Translations under genes and position numbers: made by a program
Shown: one piece after another, positions 1 to 8,445 of the stretch
Numbering within the stretch: the stretch's first letter is position 1
Layout: each line of letters opens with the position of its first letter
Notes under the pieces: generated by a model
The model's database searches: none
Told to the model about the DNA's origin: nothing
What the model saw: the letters and a program-made list of their open reading frames with translations, nothing else
NCBI GenBank assembly: GCA_913043275.1
Contig: CAJWLL010000001.1
Span: 62,001-126,000, forward strand
DNA: 64,000 bases
Direction of reading: 5' to 3'
From: an uncultured Flavobacteriaceae bacterium
GTDB lineage: Bacteria > Bacteroidota > Bacteroidia > Flavobacteriales > Flavobacteriaceae

Positions 1-1
1 A

Positions 2-133
2 CTTACAATTACTGCTTTTAAAACTAATGAATATATTGGCGAGAATGTTTTAGCATATGCTCCAATCCCAGGAGAACAAATAGGTTGTATAGATTTGAAT
101 GAAGCTACAGGAGGTAAAGCCTGGTCTTTATAA
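2..133 (+). CDS. C-terminal end of an unidentified protein (partial)
   Basis: The frame is open from the window edge to TAA at 131-133, giving the last 43 residues of a protein that begins upstream of the window. The visible tail contains one Cys and ends in GGKAWSL. I do not recognise the family. The open frame runs to a stop only 8 bases before the end of the convergent azurin-like gene, which fits a tail-to-tail gene junction. With so few residues a chance open frame cannot be excluded. Confidence 0.5.
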   Translation, partial: LTITAFKTNEYIGENVLAYAPIPGEQIGCIDLNEATGGKAWSL

Positions 134-141
134 AATTATTT

Positions 142-654
142 TCATTCTTTTACAATAAACTCCCCCTTCATCAAGCTATAGTGGCCAGGGAATGAACAGA
201 TATAGATATACACTCCCGGTTTGGGTGCTTGAAAATTAATTGTTGTACTTTCACCACCACCAATCATTTTTGTGTAAGCAATGGTCTCATTTCCTTCTGG
301 GATATAATCTAATTTTTTTGCTTTTACCGCTCTTTTTGCAAATTCATCAACATCAGTTCCTTTCTTCAAAAGAACAAAGTTATGTCCCATAAACTCTTTA
401 CCAATTTTCCCTTTATGATTTAATGTTAAAAGGATTTTTTTTCCAGATTTAACCTCGATTACTTTCTTGTCAAATACCATTGTATCAAAAGAATTTAGAA
501 CGATTTTAATCTGACCTTGATTATTTTCAGTGTTTTGACGGTTAGGTTCTACCTTAGTTTTTTTATACTCAAATTTATCCTTCTTTTTTTCATTTTTTGG
601 TCCACAGGAGGATATTAATGTTAAAGTAGTAATTAGGAAAAAAATTATTTTCAT
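142..654 (-). CDS. Azurin-like type 1 copper (cupredoxin) lipoprotein
   Basis: A 170-residue predicted small copper electron carrier. Residues 1-17 form a lipoprotein signal peptide with lipobox LISSC (Cys17), followed by a charged Lys/Asn linker to about residue 47. The cupredoxin domain follows. The type 1 copper ligands are all present: His91 in GHNFV, then Cys153, His158 and Met162 in the azurin-style C-x4-H-x3-M loop (CSFPGHYSLM). The protein should be anchored to the outer or inner membrane facing the periplasm and pass electrons between redox partners, as azurins do. The partner is not visible here. A TATTTTTG promoter motif lies 26 bases upstream. The gene is monocistronic. The family call is firm; the physiological role is inferred. 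Confidence 0.9.
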   Translation of the reverse strand: MKIIFFLITTLTLISSCGPKNEKKKDKFEYKKTKVEPNRQNTENNQGQIKIVLNSFDTMVFDKKVIEVKSGKKILLTLNHKGKIGKEFMGHNFVLLKKGTDVDEFAKRAVKAKKLDYIPEGNETIAYTKMIGGGESTTINFQAPKPGVYIYICSFPGHYSLMKGEFIVKE

Positions 655-680
655 TTTTCAAATATGTTTAATGATTGGCA

Positions 681-688
681 CAAAAATA
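681..688 (-). promoter_or_regulatory. Promoter -7 element for the azurin-like gene
   Basis: On the minus strand this reads TATTTTTG, matching the Bacteroidota -7 consensus TAnnTTTG, 26 bases upstream of the ATG at 654. No clear TTG -33 element sits at the expected spacing. AT-rich DNA produces this motif by chance fairly often. Confidence 0.45.
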
Positions 689-752
689 ATAATATGTATT
701 GTTAAAATCTGCTAGTGTGTAATAAATATTTTAGCTTACTTTTTAATAAGCT

Positions 753-1637
753 TTAATCTGTTTTTACGGAAACTAAGTAAACTCCTAGCATAATTATTAA
801 ACATGCGATTGCTTTAACCACATTAAGGGTATCATTTCCAGTATAAACTGCATAGCTTATTGCAATTATGGGTTGTGCGTAGGCGAAAGCTCCAACTGTT
901 GATGCTTGTAAATTTCTAAGGGCGAAAATATTGAGCAAATAGGTGAAAAAGGTTGTCCCCAATATCACAAAGAAAACTCTCCAAAGTATTTCAAATGGCA
1001 TGGTCTGCCAATCCACCTTTGTATATTCTTCCAACGTAACTGGTAGGGTTAGAATGAATCCAATTAAAAACAACCACTTCATGATCGAGACAGTATTATA
1101 TTTTTCTGCTAATGGTTTCACCACAATGATAAAACCCGAAAAGAAAATCGAGTTGATCATAAACAGAATATTTCCGGTCAAAACATTCGGAGCATTGCTG
1201 GTATTTTGGGAGCCGAAGAGCACCAGTACCAGGGCACCTGCAAATCCCATGGTAATGCCCAGAAACTTTCGCACTCCGATTTTTTCACCTAAAAACATAT
1301 AGGAGAGCAGCAGTATAATTATGGGGTTGGTTGTGGCAAAAATTCCACTGTTTACTGGAGTAGAGAGTTCTAGCCCTTTGAAAAAAGAAAGCATATTGAT
1401 ACACATCCCCATCAAGGAAGCCAAGAAAAACCTTAGATAATCGACACGTTCAATTTTTTCTTTGGGGAAAAACAAACTGAGCAGCCAAAAAAGTAGGGCT
1501 GCCCCAGCGGTACGAAGAAAAATAAAACCAAAGGCTCCAACATATTCCGGCATCACCAACTTAGCAATTGTATGGTTGAGTCCATAGATTGTAGTGGCAC
1601 CTGTAGCGGCCAAAAGAGCCCAACCTCTAATTTTCAT
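753..1637 (-). CDS. EamA/DMT-superfamily transporter
   Basis: A 294-residue, very hydrophobic inner-membrane protein with about ten predicted transmembrane helices arranged as two EamA repeats (roughly residues 8-140 and 150-290). Repeat hallmarks include GLNHTIAKLV near the start, and NPIIILLLSYMFLGEKIG and QPIIAISYAVYTGND near the ends of the repeats. The family exports or imports metabolites such as amino acids, purines or drugs; the substrate cannot be read from sequence. Its start overlaps the end of the upstream ArsC-like gene by 11 bases, so the two are probably co-transcribed. Length is typical for the family. Confidence 0.9.
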   Translation of the reverse strand: MKIRGWALLAATGATTIYGLNHTIAKLVMPEYVGAFGFIFLRTAGAALLFWLLSLFFPKEKIERVDYLRFFLASLMGMCINMLSFFKGLELSTPVNSGIFATTNPIIILLLSYMFLGEKIGVRKFLGITMGFAGALVLVLFGSQNTSNAPNVLTGNILFMINSIFFSGFIIVVKPLAEKYNTVSIMKWLFLIGFILTLPVTLEEYTKVDWQTMPFEILWRVFFVILGTTFFTYLLNIFALRNLQASTVGAFAYAQPIIAISYAVYTGNDTLNVVKAIACLIIMLGVYLVSVKTD

Positions 1638-1983
1638 TTATAAATTTTTTTGCAGCAGTCACCACTGCTTTACTGTTGCCAATAAAAATATTTTCATCAT
1701 AAATTAGAACAGGGCGCTTTAGAAAAGTATAATGTTCCAATAAAAGTGTTTTATATTCCTCCTCTGAAAGTTGTCTTTCTTTTAGGTTACGTTTTTTATA
1801 AATCTGCGCACGTTTACTGAACAACGCCTCATAACTCCCCGACAAGCTTTTCATTTTTTCCAACACTAAAGCAGTGATAGGCTCTACTTTAATATTGACA
1901 ATAGTAACAGATTGAGGAAGATTTAATTCGAATTGGATGCGCTTACATGTGTTACAACTGATTAAAGAATATAAGGCTCTCAT
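1627..1983 (-). CDS. ArsC/Spx-family thioredoxin-fold protein
   Basis: A 118-residue thioredoxin-fold protein of the ArsC/Spx/YffB group. The N-terminus has the redox pair C10-N-T-C13 after a first beta strand, and the C-terminal half has the RPVLIYDENIFIG segment typical of the family (usually RPILV/I, then the phe/glycine loop). True arsenate reductases use one Cys in a different setting, and Spx regulators use CxxC. The local CxxC and the absence of arsenic genes argue against calling this an arsenate reductase. It is translationally close to the DMT exporter downstream (11-base overlap). The substrate is unknown. Confidence 0.8.
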   Translation of the reverse strand: MRALYSLISCNTCKRIQFELNLPQSVTIVNIKVEPITALVLEKMKSLSGSYEALFSKRAQIYKKRNLKERQLSEEEYKTLLLEHYTFLKRPVLIYDENIFIGNSKAVVTAAKKFINEN

Positions 1984-2001
1984 TACCTAAAATTAGTTGG
2001 A

Positions 2002-2009
2002 CAAAAATA
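2002..2009 (-). promoter_or_regulatory. Promoter -7 element for the ArsC-like/DMT operon
   Basis: The minus strand reads TATTTTTG, 18 bases upstream of the ATG at 1983, matching the Bacteroidota TAnnTTTG element. A convincing -33 TTG is not seen. Confidence 0.45.
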
Positions 2010-2226
2010 AATCAATAAATGAAAAATATTGGTGAATTGAAAAAGATTTAAATAATTTTAGTGTCAGTGGTTGCTAATACGATTAATAGCAACAAATCTA
2101 CAAGCAATAATTGACATTTTAGGGTTTCATTAAAAGTGTGATGAACTGAAAGCACATTAATACCCGAAAATTGGATTGCTTGAAGTTTAAGCTGAATAAA
2201 AAAATATTCCTTTCCTCAAAATCCAA

Positions 2227-2234
2227 TACCTTTG
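2227..2234 (+). promoter_or_regulatory. Promoter -7 element for the Cys/Met PLP enzyme
   Basis: TACCTTTG matches TAnnTTTG and ends 17 bases before the GTG at 2252. The rest of the 268-base gap (1984-2251) shows no recognisable SAM or other riboswitch, although this pathway is often controlled that way in other phyla. Confidence 0.45.
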
Positions 2235-2251
2235 TAGTGATTTAAAACACT

Positions 2252-3406
2252 GTGATGGACAAAAAATTACGTTTTAACAGCGCCACTATTCATGGGGGAC
2301 AAGAACATGATAAAGCTTATGGGTCGGTGATGCCTCCCATTTACCAGACTTCGACTTATGCCCAAACTACGCCTGGAGGGCATAAAGGCTATGAATATAG
2401 TCGAACACATAATCCCACACGAACAGCTCTGGAACGGTCAATTGCCAGCATAGAAAATGCAAAACACGGCTTGGCCTTTGCTTCTGGTATGGCCGCTATG
2501 GATACCGTTATTAAACTCTTTCAGCCTGGAGATGAAATTATCTCAACCCACGATCTCTATGGAGGGTCTTATCGACTGCTTACCCAAATCTATAAGAAAT
2601 ACGGATTGAAAATCCATTTTGTCAATATGGAAAAGCCCGAGACTTTGGTCCAATACTTTAACGACAAAACCCGACTTATATGGATTGAAACCCCCACTAA
2701 TCCGATGATGAATATTGTGGACATTCGAACCATTGCCGAATTGGGGAAAGCCCATGACACCTTGGTAGCAGTTGACAATACTTTTGCCTCTCCCTATTTA
2801 CAAAAACCTCTAGACCTTGGTGCCGATATCGTAATGCACTCCGCTACCAAATACCTGGCCGGACATAGTGATACCGTTTTGGGACTAATTGTAGTTAGTG
2901 ATGATGAATTGCAAGAAAAACTTGCTTTTATCCAAAATTCTAGTGGTGCTGTCCCTGGTCCCATGGACTGCTTTCTTACGCTTAGGGGTATCAAGACCCT
3001 ACATTTGAGGATGCAAAGACATTGTGAAAACAGCGCTGCAGTAGCCATTTTTCTCCAACAACATCCCAAAATAAAAAAGGTTTATTGGCCTGGTTTAGTC
3101 GACCATCCAAATCACGAGTTAGCCAAAAATCAAATGAAAGCCTTTGGAGGAATGCTCTCTTTTGTTCCCAAAAGTGGGGATTTGAAAACATCTATAGCTA
3201 TAGTTGAAAAACTAAAGATCTTTACCTTGGCAGAATCCCTTGGTGGGGTTGAAAGCTTGGCAGGCCATCCGGCTTCTATGACCCATGCCTCAATTCCCAA
3301 AGCAGTTCGGGAAAAAAGTGGTGTTGGAGATCAATTGATCCGCCTAAGTGTAGGGGTAGAGGACATTCTTGATCTTATTGAAGATTTGGATCAGGCCATA
3401 GCTTAG
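2252..3406 (+). CDS. Trans-sulfuration PLP enzyme (cystathionine gamma-synthase/lyase family)
   Basis: A 384-residue PLP-dependent Cys/Met metabolism enzyme of normal family length. The PLP-binding lysine is Lys200 in SATKYLAGHSD, and Tyr48/Arg51 in YSRTHNPT match the residues that contact PLP phosphate from the partner subunit. Asp175 in VDNTFASPYLQ matches the Asp that pairs with the pyridine nitrogen. The C-terminal SLGGVESLAGHPASMTHAS is the usual family signature. Sequence alone does not separate cystathionine gamma-synthase, gamma-lyase, or O-acetylhomoserine sulfhydrylase-like activity. Starts are GTG 2252 or the adjacent ATG 2255; the latter is equally likely. It is followed after 16 bases by the LpxH-like gene, so they may be co-transcribed. 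Confidence 0.9.
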   Translation: MMDKKLRFNSATIHGGQEHDKAYGSVMPPIYQTSTYAQTTPGGHKGYEYSRTHNPTRTALERSIASIENAKHGLAFASGMAAMDTVIKLFQPGDEIISTHDLYGGSYRLLTQIYKKYGLKIHFVNMEKPETLVQYFNDKTRLIWIETPTNPMMNIVDIRTIAELGKAHDTLVAVDNTFASPYLQKPLDLGADIVMHSATKYLAGHSDTVLGLIVVSDDELQEKLAFIQNSSGAVPGPMDCFLTLRGIKTLHLRMQRHCENSAAVAIFLQQHPKIKKVYWPGLVDHPNHELAKNQMKAFGGMLSFVPKSGDLKTSIAIVEKLKIFTLAESLGGVESLAGHPASMTHASIPKAVREKSGVGDQLIRLSVGVEDILDLIEDLDQAIA

Positions 3407-3422
3407 TCTAACTTTATCCTTT

Positions 3423-4178
3423 ATGGAACTCCCAAAAAATAAAAAAATCTATTTTGCTGCTGACAATCACTTGGGTTTTCCCAATTCAGCAGAAAGTCGA
3501 CTTAGGGAAAAACATTTTGTTGCTTGGTTGGAAGAAGTACGAAAAGATGCTGCAGCCATTTATTTACTGGGTGATCTTTTCGATTTTTGGTTTGAATACA
3601 AAACCGTTGTTCCCAAGGGTTTTGTTCGGGTTCTTGGAAAATTGGCCGAGCTTTCAGATGAAGGGATTCCTATCACCTTTTTTGTTGGCAACCACGATCT
3701 TTGGATGAGGGATTATTTCCAAAAAGAATTGGGCATTATCGTTTACCATCAACCTATAACTCTCACTGTGGGGGAGACTAATTTTTTTATGGGTCATGGC
3801 GATGGTTTGGGCCCTAGAGACAAGGGCTATAAACGTATGAAAAAGCTGTTTGAAAACCCACTTGCAAAGTGGTTTTTTCGCTGGCTGCACCCCGATTTGG
3901 GGATGCAATTGGGACACTACATGTCTCTTAAAAATAAATTGATTTCTGGAGCTGAGGATGTTAAATTTCTGGGGGATGACAGAGAGTGGTTAGTGGCTTA
4001 TTCCAAAAGGAAACTCAAAGAGAAGCATTACGACTATTTTGTCTTTGGCCACCGTCATCTTCCCTTGGAGATAAAATTAAGTGAAAAATCCCAATACATA
4101 AATTTGGGTGACTGGATTACCCATAACACCTATGCCGAATTTGACGGTAATAACATGGAGCTAAAAACTTGGAAATAG
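3423..4178 (+). CDS. lpxH: UDP-2,3-diacylglucosamine diphosphatase-like metallophosphatase
   Basis: A 251-residue calcineurin-like phosphoesterase. The metal-binding motifs occur in order: ADNHLG (D-x-H) near residue 13, GDLFDFWFE near 50, GNHD near 83, HGDGLG near 125, and FGHRHLP near 205. The GDLFDFWFE block is typical of LpxH and LpxG-like enzymes, which hydrolyse UDP-2,3-diacylglucosamine to lipid X plus UMP in lipid A synthesis at the inner-membrane surface. The protein has no signal peptide, which fits. It lies 6 bases upstream of hflX on the same strand, suggesting one transcript. The precise substrate is inferred from family resemblance. Confidence 0.85.
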   Translation: MELPKNKKIYFAADNHLGFPNSAESRLREKHFVAWLEEVRKDAAAIYLLGDLFDFWFEYKTVVPKGFVRVLGKLAELSDEGIPITFFVGNHDLWMRDYFQKELGIIVYHQPITLTVGETNFFMGHGDGLGPRDKGYKRMKKLFENPLAKWFFRWLHPDLGMQLGHYMSLKNKLISGAEDVKFLGDDREWLVAYSKRKLKEKHYDYFVFGHRHLPLEIKLSEKSQYINLGDWITHNTYAEFDGNNMELKTWK

Positions 4179-4184
4179 AGCCCG

Positions 4185-5378
4185 ATGATCGAAGCTAAGT
4201 CACTTATTCATGAAAAAACCATTATTGTAGGGATTATTAATGGCAAGCAGAATGCTTACCAGTCCAAAGAGTATTTGGACGAATTGGCCTTTTTGGCCCA
4301 TACGGCGGGAGGTGCAGTACTCAAACGCTTTGTTCAAAAAACACAAATTCCTAACCCAAAAACCTTCATTGGTTCTGGAAAAATGGATGAAGTCGAAAAC
4401 TATGTGAGTAAGAATCAGGTCACCACCGTGGTATTTGACGAAGAGCTAACCCCTGCCCAGCAGGCGAATATCGAAAAAATCTTGCGTTGCAAAATTCTAG
4501 ATCGTACTGGCTTAATTTTAGATATTTTCGCCCAACGTGCCCAAACGAGTTATGCCCGTACTCAGGTAGAATTGGCACAATATGAATATTTATTGCCCCG
4601 TCTGAAGGGACTTTGGACTCACTTGGAGCGTCAACGTGGCGGGATCGGAATGCGTGGACCTGGAGAAACCGAAATCGAAACCGATCGTAGAATCGTACGA
4701 GATAAAATTTCGATTTTAAAGAAAAAATTGAGTATTATTGATAAACAAATGACCACACAAAGGGGCAATCGTGGTGCATTGGTAAGGGTTGCTTTAGTGG
4801 GTTATACCAATGTGGGTAAATCTACCCTGATGAATGTCATCGCTAAAAGTGAAGTTTTTGCCGAAAACAAACTTTTTGCCACTCTCGACACTACGGTTCG
4901 CAAAGTGGTTATTGGCAATTTACCTTTTTTACTCAGCGATACGGTTGGTTTTATCCGCAAACTGCCCACTCAATTGGTCGAGTCTTTTAAAAGTACTTTG
5001 GACGAGGTTAAGGAAGCCGACTTGTTGTTACATGTAGTTGACATATCACATCCAAATTTTGAAGAGCATATTCAATCCGTCAATCAAATTCTAGGCGAAA
5101 TCAAAAGTCTAGACAAACCTACCCTTATGGTGTTCAATAAAATAGATGCTTACCAAGCCGAACCATGGGATGAAACAGATTTGTTAGCAGAGCGCTCATC
5201 GAAACATTATAGCCTTGAAGAATGGCAAAATACTTGGATGCATCGACTAAATGACAGGGCGCTTTTTATCTCTGCTTTAAACAAAGAAAACCTCAAGGAT
5301 TTTCGCGAAAGGGTCTATGCCCAAACTCGAAAAATTCACATCACTCGTTTTCCTTACAACCACTTTTTATACTCTTAG
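4185..5378 (+). CDS. hflX: Ribosome-associated GTPase HflX
   Basis: A 397-residue HflX-family GTPase. The N-terminal HflX domain (about residues 20-190) includes the conserved QVELAQYEYLLPRL stretch and the glycine-rich RGGIGMRGPGETEIETDRR. The G domain follows: G1 GYTNVGKST at 206-214, G3 DTVGFIRKLP, and G4 NKID. HflX splits 70S/100S ribosomes and rescues stalled ribosomes under stress. The enzyme class is firm. It closely follows the lpxH-like gene (6-base gap). Downstream, 5379-5472 separates it from a convergent SDR gene; I see no strong terminator hairpin there. Confidence 0.95.
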   Translation: MIEAKSLIHEKTIIVGIINGKQNAYQSKEYLDELAFLAHTAGGAVLKRFVQKTQIPNPKTFIGSGKMDEVENYVSKNQVTTVVFDEELTPAQQANIEKILRCKILDRTGLILDIFAQRAQTSYARTQVELAQYEYLLPRLKGLWTHLERQRGGIGMRGPGETEIETDRRIVRDKISILKKKLSIIDKQMTTQRGNRGALVRVALVGYTNVGKSTLMNVIAKSEVFAENKLFATLDTTVRKVVIGNLPFLLSDTVGFIRKLPTQLVESFKSTLDEVKEADLLLHVVDISHPNFEEHIQSVNQILGEIKSLDKPTLMVFNKIDAYQAEPWDETDLLAERSSKHYSLEEWQNTWMHRLNDRALFISALNKENLKDFRERVYAQTRKIHITRFPYNHFLYS

Positions 5379-5472
5379 GAGGGACTTTAGAGATTCGACT
5401 GATCGCTAATTTTATCAAGAAAATTTTATTTAAATACCAAAGAATGAATTTTGGACAAACAAGCTTTTTTGG

Positions 5473-6225
5473 TCAAGACTTTCTGTTTGTCACGTAGGTA
5501 TTGGCTTGTGCTTTAGGCAACAAAAGTACATCTGCTATATTCACGTGGTCGGGTGCTTGGGCTATGTAGAGGATAACATTAGCGACATCTTTGGCCTGGA
5601 GTGGCGTAAGCTCTTTATAAACTTGGGAGGCTTTGTATTTGTCTCCTTTAAAGCGGACTTTTGAAAATTCGGTATCGACCAGTCCGGGGTGGATGGCACT
5701 TACCTTAATGCCCAAAGGATTCAAATCCAAACGAAGTCCTTGGGTAAAAGCATCTACTGCAAATTTACTGCTGCAGTATACACTTCCATTAGGATAGACT
5801 TCCTTTCCAGCAATGGAACCCAAATTAATGATGTGACCATTTTTTTTGGATACCATAGAGGGCAAAACAGCTTTGGTTACATACATCAACCCTTTGACAT
5901 TACTATCGATCATAGCATCCCAATCGTTTAAATCGGCTTTGTGAACGGGATTAAGGCCGTGGGCATTTCCCGCATTGTTGATCAAAATATCAATTGATGA
6001 AAAGGCTTTTGGGAGAGAATTTATCTTTTCAAAAACTGTTTTTCTATCACCTACATCGAAAACCAAAAGATGAGAGGGTGTTTCAAGCTGTGCCTGTAGT
6101 TCTTTTAAACGACTTTCTCTTCTGCCACACAATATCAAGTGGCCTCCCTCAGCAGCCAATGTCTCTGCTGCTGACCAGCCAATACCGCTGCTAGCTCCAG
6201 TAATCATAATTTTTTTTCCTTTCAT
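5473..6225 (-). CDS. SDR-family NAD(P)-dependent oxidoreductase (YdfG-like)
   Basis: A 250-residue classical short-chain dehydrogenase. The cofactor loop is TGASSGIG (9-16), the structural motif NNAG is near residue 86, and the catalytic Ser-Tyr-Lys set is visible in LGSIAGKEVYPNGSVYCSSK. The CGRRESRL segment after beta strand 2 suggests NADP preference. The overall pattern (ASIHPGLVDTEFSKVRF, then PLQAKDVANVILY) resembles YdfG-type 3-hydroxy acid or serine dehydrogenases. It stands alone between a convergent hflX and the divergent Bat operon. The substrate is inferred only by resemblance. Confidence 0.85.
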   Translation of the reverse strand: MKGKKIMITGASSGIGWSAAETLAAEGGHLILCGRRESRLKELQAQLETPSHLLVFDVGDRKTVFEKINSLPKAFSSIDILINNAGNAHGLNPVHKADLNDWDAMIDSNVKGLMYVTKAVLPSMVSKKNGHIINLGSIAGKEVYPNGSVYCSSKFAVDAFTQGLRLDLNPLGIKVSAIHPGLVDTEFSKVRFKGDKYKASQVYKELTPLQAKDVANVILYIAQAPDHVNIADVLLLPKAQANTYVTNRKS

Positions 6226-6536
6226 AGCTATTCAATCTTATTGATAGTCTAAAAATAGAGAAAAGTAATTATTTTTTGATCGACAAAATAGGGAATCGAA
6301 ACCCTAAGTCAGTTGCTAAATTGTTTTCTCCTAAGACCTCGCTCAAAAGGCTTACATATTATCCTTTTCTCTTTTGCCCTTTTTTTAAATTCTCTTAAAT
6401 TAGAATTTTAAAATTAGGGAAGATTCCGGATCGAATATCCCATACTCCCTTATTTTTAACCAATTATTAACAATCAAACAAAAAAATATTTTTCAATTTT
6501 GCACCCCAAAAAAATATTATATTTAGAGACTTTACT
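6226..6536. other. Intergenic region between divergent SDR gene and Bat operon
   Basis: These 311 bases contain the divergent start regions of the SDR gene and of moxR. No exact TAnnTTTG element was found close to moxR; CAATTTTG near 6495 is the nearest match. A short hairpin (TAGGG at 6289-6293 with CCCTA at 6302-6306) resembles a tRNA T-arm but has no partner structure. No open frame of note is present. Confidence 0.4.
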
Positions 6537-7544
6537 ATGGAAGAAACAATGAACAAGGCTATTGACATTAAAGCAATCAATGAAAAGATTGAAAAAGAAA
6601 GTGCCTTTATTGATTTACTGACTCTAGAAATCAACAAGGTGATCATAGGACAAAAAGAGATGGTTGAGCGTTTACTCATCGGTTTATTGGGTCGTGGCCA
6701 TATCTTGTTAGAAGGGGTTCCCGGCTTGGCCAAGACCCTTGCCATCAATACGCTCAGTCAAGCTGTAAAAGGGAAATTCAGCAGGATTCAGTTTACCCCC
6801 GATTTACTTCCCGCTGATGTTATTGGAACGATGATTTACAACGTAAAAGAGAATGATTTTACGATCAAAAAAGGGCCTGTATTTGCCAATTTTGTTTTGG
6901 CAGATGAGATTAACCGTGCTCCGGCCAAAGTCCAGTCTGCTCTCCTTGAAGCTATGCAGGAAAAGCAGGTAACCATAGGGGATACAACCTTCAAACTCCC
7001 CACACCCTTTTTGGTCATGGCCACCCAAAACCCTGTAGAACAAGAGGGGACTTATCCCTTGCCGGAAGCTCAAGTGGATCGTTTTATGCTCAAAACCATT
7101 ATAGATTATCCTAAGTTGGAGGAAGAACAAGTTATTGTTCGTTCCAACCTTAATAATGTGAAAGAGAAAGTCAATGCAGTGGTAACCACCAAAAAGATTG
7201 AGATAGCACAGGCTACCATAAGGGAAATTTATATGGATGAAAAAATTGAAAAATACATCCTCGATCTGGTTTTTGCAACCCGTTATCCTGAGCGCTATAA
7301 TCTATCTTCTATCAAGCCATTGATCAGTTTTGGAGCCTCCCCGAGGGGGAGTATTAACTTGGCCATTGCTGCCAAATGTAACGCCTTTTTAAAACACAGA
7401 GGTTATGTAATTCCTGAGGATGTTCGTGCTCTAATATACGATGTATTGAGACACCGTATTGGATTGACCTACGAGGCCGAAGCAGAAAACGTGACCGCAG
7501 AAGATTTGATCAGCCAAATCATCAATGAGGTTGAAGTCCCATAG
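6537..7544 (+). CDS. MoxR-family AAA+ ATPase (first gene of the Bat operon)
   Basis: A 335-residue MoxR AAA+ ATPase. The Walker A region is the MoxR variant GVPGLAKT near residue 61, Walker B is FVLADEINRAPAKVQ near 120-134, and sensor 1 is MATQNP, followed by the usual EGTYPLPEAQVDRF. MoxR ATPases act as chaperones for von Willebrand factor A (VWA) proteins and are encoded next to them. Here the partners are DUF58, BatA and BatB downstream. The ATG at 6537 gives MEETMNKA; the ATG at 6549 is a possible alternative. There is a 34-base gap to the DUF58 gene. Confidence 0.93.
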   Translation: MEETMNKAIDIKAINEKIEKESAFIDLLTLEINKVIIGQKEMVERLLIGLLGRGHILLEGVPGLAKTLAINTLSQAVKGKFSRIQFTPDLLPADVIGTMIYNVKENDFTIKKGPVFANFVLADEINRAPAKVQSALLEAMQEKQVTIGDTTFKLPTPFLVMATQNPVEQEGTYPLPEAQVDRFMLKTIIDYPKLEEEQVIVRSNLNNVKEKVNAVVTTKKIEIAQATIREIYMDEKIEKYILDLVFATRYPERYNLSSIKPLISFGASPRGSINLAIAAKCNAFLKHRGYVIPEDVRALIYDVLRHRIGLTYEAEAENVTAEDLISQIINEVEVP

Positions 7545-7578
7545 GGCTTCCTTTTTTTAACGTGAAATTCTTGCACCC

Positions 7579-8445
7579 ATGGAAACTAAAGAGCTCTTAA
7601 AAAAAGTACGTAAGATTGAAATCAAGACTCGTCGCCTGAGCGATAATATTTTTGGAGGTGAATACCACAGTACCTTTAAAGGAAGGGGAATGACTTTCAG
7701 TGAAGTCCGCCAATATCAATATGGGGATGACGTTAGAAGCATTGACTGGAATGTGACAGCTCGCTACAACGAACCCTTTGTAAAAGTCTTTGAAGAAGAA
7801 AGAGAGTTGACACTGATGTTGATGGTCGATGTTAGTGGTTCAGAGTTGTTTGGTACCGAAGGTCAATTTAAAAGAGAGGAACTGACAGAAATCGCCGCTA
7901 CATTGTCTTTTTCGGCCATGCAAAACAACGACAAAGTTGGATTGATTCTTTTTTCAGACCAAATAGAATTATTTATTCCCCCAAAAAAAGGACGTTCGCA
8001 TGTTTTGCGAATCATCCGAGAACTGTTAGAGTATAAACCCCAAAGTCAAAAAACAAGTATCAGTAATGCCCTTGAATTTTTATCGGGAGTGATGAAAAAG
8101 AAAGCCATAGTCTTTTTGATGTCAGATTTTATGGATAGTGGTTATGAAAAAACCCTAAGGATTGTGGCGAAAAAACACGATTTAACCGGGATTAGAATCT
8201 ACGATCGACACGAAGAAAATATTCCCAATATTGGCTTGGTTCCCATGTTGGATAATGAAACTGGTCAGACAGCTTGGGTCAATACCCAATCGGCCGGCAT
8301 AAGGAAAGCATATGCAAAAGAATACCTTTCTATGGTGGGCGAATTTGAAAACCTTTTCCATAAAAATGGTGCAGGAACTTTGCACAGTAGGCTGGACGAA
8401 AGCTATGTCAAAAAGTTGTTAAACTACTTTAAATCTAGAGGCTGA
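7579..8445 (+). CDS. DUF58 / VWA-like protein of the Bat operon
   Basis: A 288-residue soluble DUF58 protein. The conserved DUF58 block GRGMTFSEVRQYQYGDDVRSIDWN is split here: GRGMTFSEVR and GDDVRSIDWN lie near residues 35-58. The following VWA-like fold has a metal site DVSGS near residue 91. No signal peptide or transmembrane segment is seen, so it should be cytoplasmic, a likely MoxR client. Its TGA stop overlaps no base of the next gene, whose ATG starts immediately after at 8446, which points to translational coupling. The function is unknown beyond association with Bat and stress tolerance in this phylum. Confidence 0.92.
   Translation: METKELLKKVRKIEIKTRRLSDNIFGGEYHSTFKGRGMTFSEVRQYQYGDDVRSIDWNVTARYNEPFVKVFEEERELTLMLMVDVSGSELFGTEGQFKREELTEIAATLSFSAMQNNDKVGLILFSDQIELFIPPKKGRSHVLRIIRELLEYKPQSQKTSISNALEFLSGVMKKKAIVFLMSDFMDSGYEKTLRIVAKKHDLTGIRIYDRHEENIPNIGLVPMLDNETGQTAWVNTQSAGIRKAYAKEYLSMVGEFENLFHKNGAGTLHSRLDESYVKKLLNYFKSRG

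Noticed and set aside
1627-1983. Arsenate reductase name for the ArsC-like protein
   Set aside because: The CxxC pair and absence of arsenic-resistance neighbours fit the broader Spx/YffB-type fold better than a true arsenate reductase.
1984-2251. Possible SAM riboswitch upstream of the Cys/Met PLP enzyme
   Set aside because: No conserved SAM-I core or terminator-antiterminator pair could be traced; only a promoter element is visible.
6289-6306. T-arm-like hairpin (TAGGG and CCCTA around AATCGAAA)
   Set aside because: The stem is only 5 bp with an 8-base loop, and no acceptor, D or anticodon arms could be found on either strand. It is not a tRNA.
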